Positions 60,496 to 64,000 of a stretch of 64,000 nt of DNA are shown piece after piece; position 1 is the stretch's first letter; the number at the start of each line of letters is the position of its first letter. The translations under genes and the position numbers were made by a program. This DNA comes from UBA1568 sp964488025 (GTDB taxonomy: Bacteria > Patescibacteriota > Minisyncoccia > Moranbacterales > UBA1568), in assembly GCA_964488025.1 (NCBI GenBank), contig CAZATJ010000002.1:1-64000 (forward strand), given 5' to 3'. The notes below the pieces were generated by a model. The model did no database searches. It had not been told where the DNA came from and saw nothing but the letters and a program-made list of their open reading frames with translations.

Positions 60496-61476
60496 TTACT
60501 CGAGGAAACTTCCAATCAGGCTGCTATTGCCGCGGAGAAACTCATCGATAGGCATGGGTGATTTCCCTTCGAGTTGGATTTCTTCGAGGAATATGATTCC
60601 GGTAGTTGTCTGAACTCCGATTTTTTCCCCGATTTCGAATACTTTCCCCAGTGGTTGACTTACCCGGGTGTTATATTTCTGACAGGAAAGAGTGATGAGT
60701 TTCATGCGGATCAGTTCACCATTTTTTCTCCAGTAGGTAAAAACACCTGGCCAGGGCGAGAGTGCCCGATAGCGGTTGTAGATGCTTTCGGCATCATCGG
60801 TCCAGATGATATGACCATCCTGCCGTTCTATCATTTGGCAGAGCGTCGCTTCTTTTTCTTCTTGTTTGATAGGAGTAATCTGACGCTTCACCCAGAGCGG
60901 TAAAGTTTCGAGGAGGAGCGTGGTCCCGGTCGCGACGAGTTTTTCCGTCAGTGTCAGGGTAGTGTCATCAGGAGCGATAGGTACGGGCACTTGCTTTAAT
61001 ATGTCACCCGTATCCATACCTTGGTCCATAAGCATGATGGTAACACCGCTCATTTTTTCTCCTGCCAGAATAGCATTTTGGATGGGGGCGGCTCCGCGCC
61101 ACTTCGGAAGGAGTGAGGGGTGAAAGTTGACGCAGCCGAAGCCGGGGATGTCGAGAACGGCCTGAGGAAGAATCTTCCCATAAGCAGCGACTACGATCAG
61201 ATCCGGTTTCCAGGCACGAATGTGTTCTATGGCGAATGAGTCGATTTTTTCCGGCTGTATGATCGGGAGTTTCTGTTCCAGCGCGGCCGTTTTGACGGGA
61301 TTTTCCGCAATCTCTTTTTTGCGTCCAGCCGGACTGTCTCTTTTGGTCACAACGCCGACGATATTATACTGCCGCGTGATCAGAGCGGAAAGCAAAGTGG
61401 CGGCGAGTGATGGTGTTCCCATGAAGACGACACGAATCTTCGGGGTTTCATTCGATAGCGGATTGATCGGTGACAT
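60496..61476 (-). CDS. fmt: Methionyl-tRNA formyltransferase
   Basis: This 326-residue enzyme formylates initiator Met-tRNA with 10-formyl-THF. The N-terminal domain has VVFMGTPSLAATLLSALI, KPDLIVVAAYGKILP, the catalytic VNFHPSLLPKWRGAAPIQ (Asn and His) and MDQGMDTGDILKQ (Asp). The C-terminal OB-like domain is present (AESIYNRYRALSPWPGVFTY). It lies in the common priA-def-fmt order; def ends 22 bases upstream. Confidence 0.97.
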   Translation of the reverse strand: MSPINPLSNETPKIRVVFMGTPSLAATLLSALITRQYNIVGVVTKRDSPAGRKKEIAENPVKTAALEQKLPIIQPEKIDSFAIEHIRAWKPDLIVVAAYGKILPQAVLDIPGFGCVNFHPSLLPKWRGAAPIQNAILAGEKMSGVTIMLMDQGMDTGDILKQVPVPIAPDDTTLTLTEKLVATGTTLLLETLPLWVKRQITPIKQEEKEATLCQMIERQDGHIIWTDDAESIYNRYRALSPWPGVFTYWRKNGELIRMKLITLSCQKYNTRVSQPLGKVFEIGEKIGVQTTTGIIFLEEIQLEGKSPMPIDEFLRGNSSLIGSFLE

Positions 61477-61498
61477 AGTTTTTTTGGTGTTTTCGTTA

Positions 61499-61957
61499 TC
61501 AGACCATTTTACTCTGCTTGCGAAAACGGTTGATGATAAGGATACCGTCGAGATGATCTACTTCGTGCTGAATCACGGTGGCGAGAAATCCGGTCGCTCG
61601 GAGTTTTTTGGGAAGACCCTTCTCATTGATATAGCGCACGGTGACTGTTTCGGAGCGAAGAATGGGAAGAAATTCTCCTGGCAAGCTGAGACAGCCTTCT
61701 TCTGAGATAATTTTTTCTTGGGAGGATGAAGTGATACTCGGGTTAATAAGATAATATATCTGGTTATCCACTTCGGCAACAGCCAGACGCAAGGAAATGC
61801 CGATTTGTGGAGCTGCTAATCCGACGCCTCGTTCTTTGTGCATCGTTTTGACCATCTTCGGCAAAAGAGTTTGTATTTCCGAAGAGAGCGGGTCCGTGAC
61901 GAGGGCAGTTTTAGTGAGGAGAATTTCTTTCATTTCTCCGATGACAAGCGGTAACAT
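61499..61957 (-). CDS. def: Peptide deformylase
   Basis: 152 residues from ATG 61957 (a GTG at 61969 is in frame). It removes the N-formyl group from nascent proteins with a bound metal. All three motifs are intact: GVGLAAPQIG (motif 1), EEGCLSLPGE (motif 2, metal Cys) and QHEVDHLDGIL (motif 3, HExxH-type). The C-terminal extension is minimal, as in type 2/3-like small enzymes. It lies between priA and fmt on the same strand. Confidence 0.97.
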   Translation of the reverse strand: MLPLVIGEMKEILLTKTALVTDPLSSEIQTLLPKMVKTMHKERGVGLAAPQIGISLRLAVAEVDNQIYYLINPSITSSSQEKIISEEGCLSLPGEFLPILRSETVTVRYINEKGLPKKLRATGFLATVIQHEVDHLDGILIINRFRKQSKMV

Positions 61958-61972
61958 ACGAAAAATCACTTA

Positions 61973-63940
61973 CTATTTCAGAGTTATAGGATCGACATCA
62001 ATGATACAATCTTTTCCGTTTTTTATCAGAATGGAAACAATTTCTTCTGAAAGTAATAGGTCAGAAGCTGGCAGACGAATCAGGAGATCGCATTCGAAGA
62101 GGGACTGCTTCTTCAGGAGACGGATCGCGCCCGGGGGTCGTAAACGACAGGTATTCGGAATTACTTCTTTGAGGGCAGCGTACCTCTCCGTTGCTTTTTT
62201 TATGACTTCCTTTTCTGTTTTTCCCTGACAAGTAAATGTGATGAGACGCGCGAAAGGAGGATAAAAAAGTTCCTTTCTCTCCGCCAAGATAGAGGCCAGG
62301 AGTTCCGCGCTTCCCATGGTGGAGATTCTTTGGAAGAAGGCGCTTTCTGGATGAAAGGTCTGAAGCAGGACCTGCCCAAATCGGCCCCTTTTCTTTACCT
62401 GACGCGCTGCCCGAGAAAGGTCTTGGAAAAGCCTTTCGTCGGCTCTGAAATCAGGGAAAAGAAGAAGGCTGTCTGCGTCAATCATAGCAATGAGCGACAG
62501 TTTGGGCAAGGGAGGATCCTTAAGAGCCATCTGCGTCCCGACCAGAACATCAATCTCTCCCGCAAGCCCTTTGAGGGAGAGTATTTCTGCTGTTTTCACG
62601 GTACGGAGGGTAGTACTGTCCAGTCGAGATATTTTTTTCTCGGGGAAAAGTCGAAGTACTTCTCGCTCTACCTTTTCTGTACCGAATCCGATATGACGGA
62701 AGGCAAGGTGTCCGCAATTGGGGCAGTTCGGAAAAAGTGAGGTCTTATAACCGCACGCGGAGCAGCGGAAATATCCTTCCCGAGTCGTTCCAAGCGGGTG
62801 CTGACAATTTTTGCAGCGGATGGTATTTTTACAAGCATCGCAGACGGAAAAGGCGTTCATGCCCTGGCGGTTAATATAGAGGAGCGCTTGATTACCCTCT
62901 GTAAGCGTTTCTCGGATAGCTTGGACAAGTGCCTCGGAAAGCGGTGAAAAATTTTTCCGGTAGCGTTCAAGCTTGAGATTGATGATCGTAAGGGCATTTC
63001 CGAGAGGGAGATGCTTCACGATAGGCCTGAGGGGAAGTAGCTTTTTCTCCTTAATAAGGAAAAGGCTTTCCGTGCTCGGTGTGCCAGAAGAGAGAATGAG
63101 TTTGGCTTGGTGAAGCGATGCCAGCATCGAAGCGACGCGTTTTCCATGGTAACGAGGGCTCATGTCCCATTGTTTGTAGCTTTCATCTTGTTCCTCGGTG
63201 ACGATAATGGCTCCGAGATTGTAAAACGGAGCGAAGAGCCCCTGACGAGTAGCAATGATGACAGATGCCTCACCTCCGCGAATGCGTTCCCAAGCGCTAA
63301 AGAACGCCCCAGAGGAGAGCTTGCTGTGGAGTATGGCTAGTTTCTTTTTTTCGAAGAAAGACCCGAGGTACGCCTCCAGGGAGAAAACAAGGGTGATTTC
63401 TGGGACAATGATAAGTATCTGCTGTTTTCCTCGGAGACATTGCTGCGCGACGAGGTTCCAAAGTTTTTTGGGATCATCAAGGAGCGAGGTGTCGATATAG
63501 GTAGGAATTTTTGCCTGAATGAGAATTTCGAGCATTTTCTGTTCGTCCTCGGTGGCTCGTGGGAAAGGCTTCTTTTTCTTTGAAGACCCCGTTTCTTTTT
63601 TCAACCGTTCGTTGGAAGCTTTTGGAAGGAAATGTTTCAGTGTCTTGCCGAGCGGCGTGAAGTATTCACGACTCACCGTTTCCGCCAGAGCGCACTGCTT
63701 TTCGGTCAGAAAACTTTCCCTTACGACGTGAGAAATAAGTTTCATCCAAGATGGTTTGTTTCCAGGAAGCGCTTGACAGTCAAAAACGACCCCTTCCACC
63801 GTCTGTTTTCCGAAGGAAATAGAAACCAGCGAGCCCTTTCGTACCGAGATGGAGCTGGCGTAGGTAAAATAGGGTGATCGGCTGAGGGGTATGATGACGA
63901 GCGGAGCCACCTCAAGACGATAGAGTTGCTTGTTTCCCAT
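61973..63940 (-). CDS. priA: Primosomal protein N' (PriA) with degenerate helicase motifs
   Basis: 655 residues. PriA reloads the replicative helicase at stalled forks. The zinc module is complete, with eight cysteines (367, 370, 376, 379, 393, 396, 406, 409: VCDACKNTIRCKNC; RCSACG; NCPNCG). The ATPase motifs are not: the Walker A site (GxTGSGKT in active PriA) is replaced near 146-160 by PTYIDTSLLDDPKKL; the DEEH box reads TEEQ (248-251); GTQM is followed by ALKDPP; and the arginine motif GRAGR is SRAAR (509-513). It is thus probably a non-helicase PriA. Actinobacterial PriA is known to lack these motifs too. It heads the operon. Confidence 0.92.
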   Translation of the reverse strand: MGNKQLYRLEVAPLVIIPLSRSPYFTYASSISVRKGSLVSISFGKQTVEGVVFDCQALPGNKPSWMKLISHVVRESFLTEKQCALAETVSREYFTPLGKTLKHFLPKASNERLKKETGSSKKKKPFPRATEDEQKMLEILIQAKIPTYIDTSLLDDPKKLWNLVAQQCLRGKQQILIIVPEITLVFSLEAYLGSFFEKKKLAILHSKLSSGAFFSAWERIRGGEASVIIATRQGLFAPFYNLGAIIVTEEQDESYKQWDMSPRYHGKRVASMLASLHQAKLILSSGTPSTESLFLIKEKKLLPLRPIVKHLPLGNALTIINLKLERYRKNFSPLSEALVQAIRETLTEGNQALLYINRQGMNAFSVCDACKNTIRCKNCQHPLGTTREGYFRCSACGYKTSLFPNCPNCGHLAFRHIGFGTEKVEREVLRLFPEKKISRLDSTTLRTVKTAEILSLKGLAGEIDVLVGTQMALKDPPLPKLSLIAMIDADSLLLFPDFRADERLFQDLSRAARQVKKRGRFGQVLLQTFHPESAFFQRISTMGSAELLASILAERKELFYPPFARLITFTCQGKTEKEVIKKATERYAALKEVIPNTCRLRPPGAIRLLKKQSLFECDLLIRLPASDLLLSEEIVSILIKNGKDCIIDVDPITLK

Positions 63941-63948
63941 ATACCCTC

Positions 63949-63957
63949 ATTCTAGCA
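63949..63957 (-). promoter_or_regulatory. Extended -10 (TGC-TAGAAT) for priA, leaderless
   Basis: TGCTAGAAT on the minus strand ends 8 bases before the priA ATG, so the transcript would start at or next to the ATG. No good -35 is seen. The last 43 bases of the window hold nothing else I can support. Confidence 0.5.
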
Positions 63958-64000
63958 AGAAATTGATTTTTTGGCTCTTTTCAGCTACGCTTCACAGTAT

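Noticed and set aside
1..64000. tRNA or rRNA genes
   Set aside because: No cloverleaf with a convincing T-arm motif and no conserved rRNA blocks were recognised by eye. A covariance search could still find one.

Overview
The window looks like a piece of a Patescibacteria/CPR genome of the Parcubacteria type. This is inferred from style rather than from a marker gene. Genes are densely packed and mostly lack Shine-Dalgarno (SD) sites. Promoters are TTGnnn-N17-TAnnnT, often with TGC before the -10. TGA is a stop codon. Large membrane glycosyltransferases dominate, and there are scattered small cassettes (BRO/DinD, four-helix-bundle S23, NYN) and an RtcB. No tRNA, rRNA, CRISPR array or transposase was recognised.

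Layout. 1-23064 (+) is a surface-glycan locus. It holds the end of an initiating sugar-phosphate transferase, a holin-like membrane protein, methyltransferases, a flippase, GT2 and GT4/GT1 glycosyltransferases, GDP-fucose synthesis (gmd, fcl), three very large or exported envelope proteins (12163-18161), UDP-glucose dehydrogenase and a further GT4. 23193-24800 (-) holds two orphan genes unlike their neighbours. 24967-33537 has a flippase-like membrane protein and four GT39-type GT-C enzymes. 33619-34525 (-) has two more orphans. 34652-38251 has a second flippase, a thymidylate-kinase-like protein and an O-antigen ligase. 38381-47295 (-) is a second glycan operon: a nucleotide-sugar dehydrogenase, GT2, two GT4, a large membrane protein and, last, an RtcB-type RNA ligase. 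47486-51896 (+) is a run of orphan genes, several with their own promoter, structured leader, strong SD site and terminator. 51997-59274 (+) is a third glycan block (GT4, O-antigen ligase, GT4, LCP attachment protein, GT2) ending in a CtpA-type protease. 59354-63940 is housekeeping: groES (+), then priA-def-fmt plus a tandem rhodanese-like protein (-).

How it fits together. Activated sugars (GDP-fucose, UDP-glucuronate, probably a ManNAcA-type uronate) would feed GT2/GT4 enzymes that build a lipid-linked glycan. Two Wzx-like flippases would export it and two Wzy/WaaL-like proteins would polymerise or ligate it. GT39 enzymes would add sugars from polyprenyl carriers outside the membrane, and the LCP protein would attach the product to the wall.

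Most notable: (i) a BRO/DinD gene sits between two versions of the 3' end of a glycosyltransferase gene, as if it inserted and rebuilt the host C-terminus. (ii) There is a class of SD-bearing orphan genes with consensus promoters and hairpins at the predicted 5' end of the mRNA. Two of these leaders are near copies whose hairpin shows a compensatory change, and a second small hairpin family nearby also covaries. (iii) PriA has lost its helicase ATPase motifs but keeps all eight zinc-binding cysteines.
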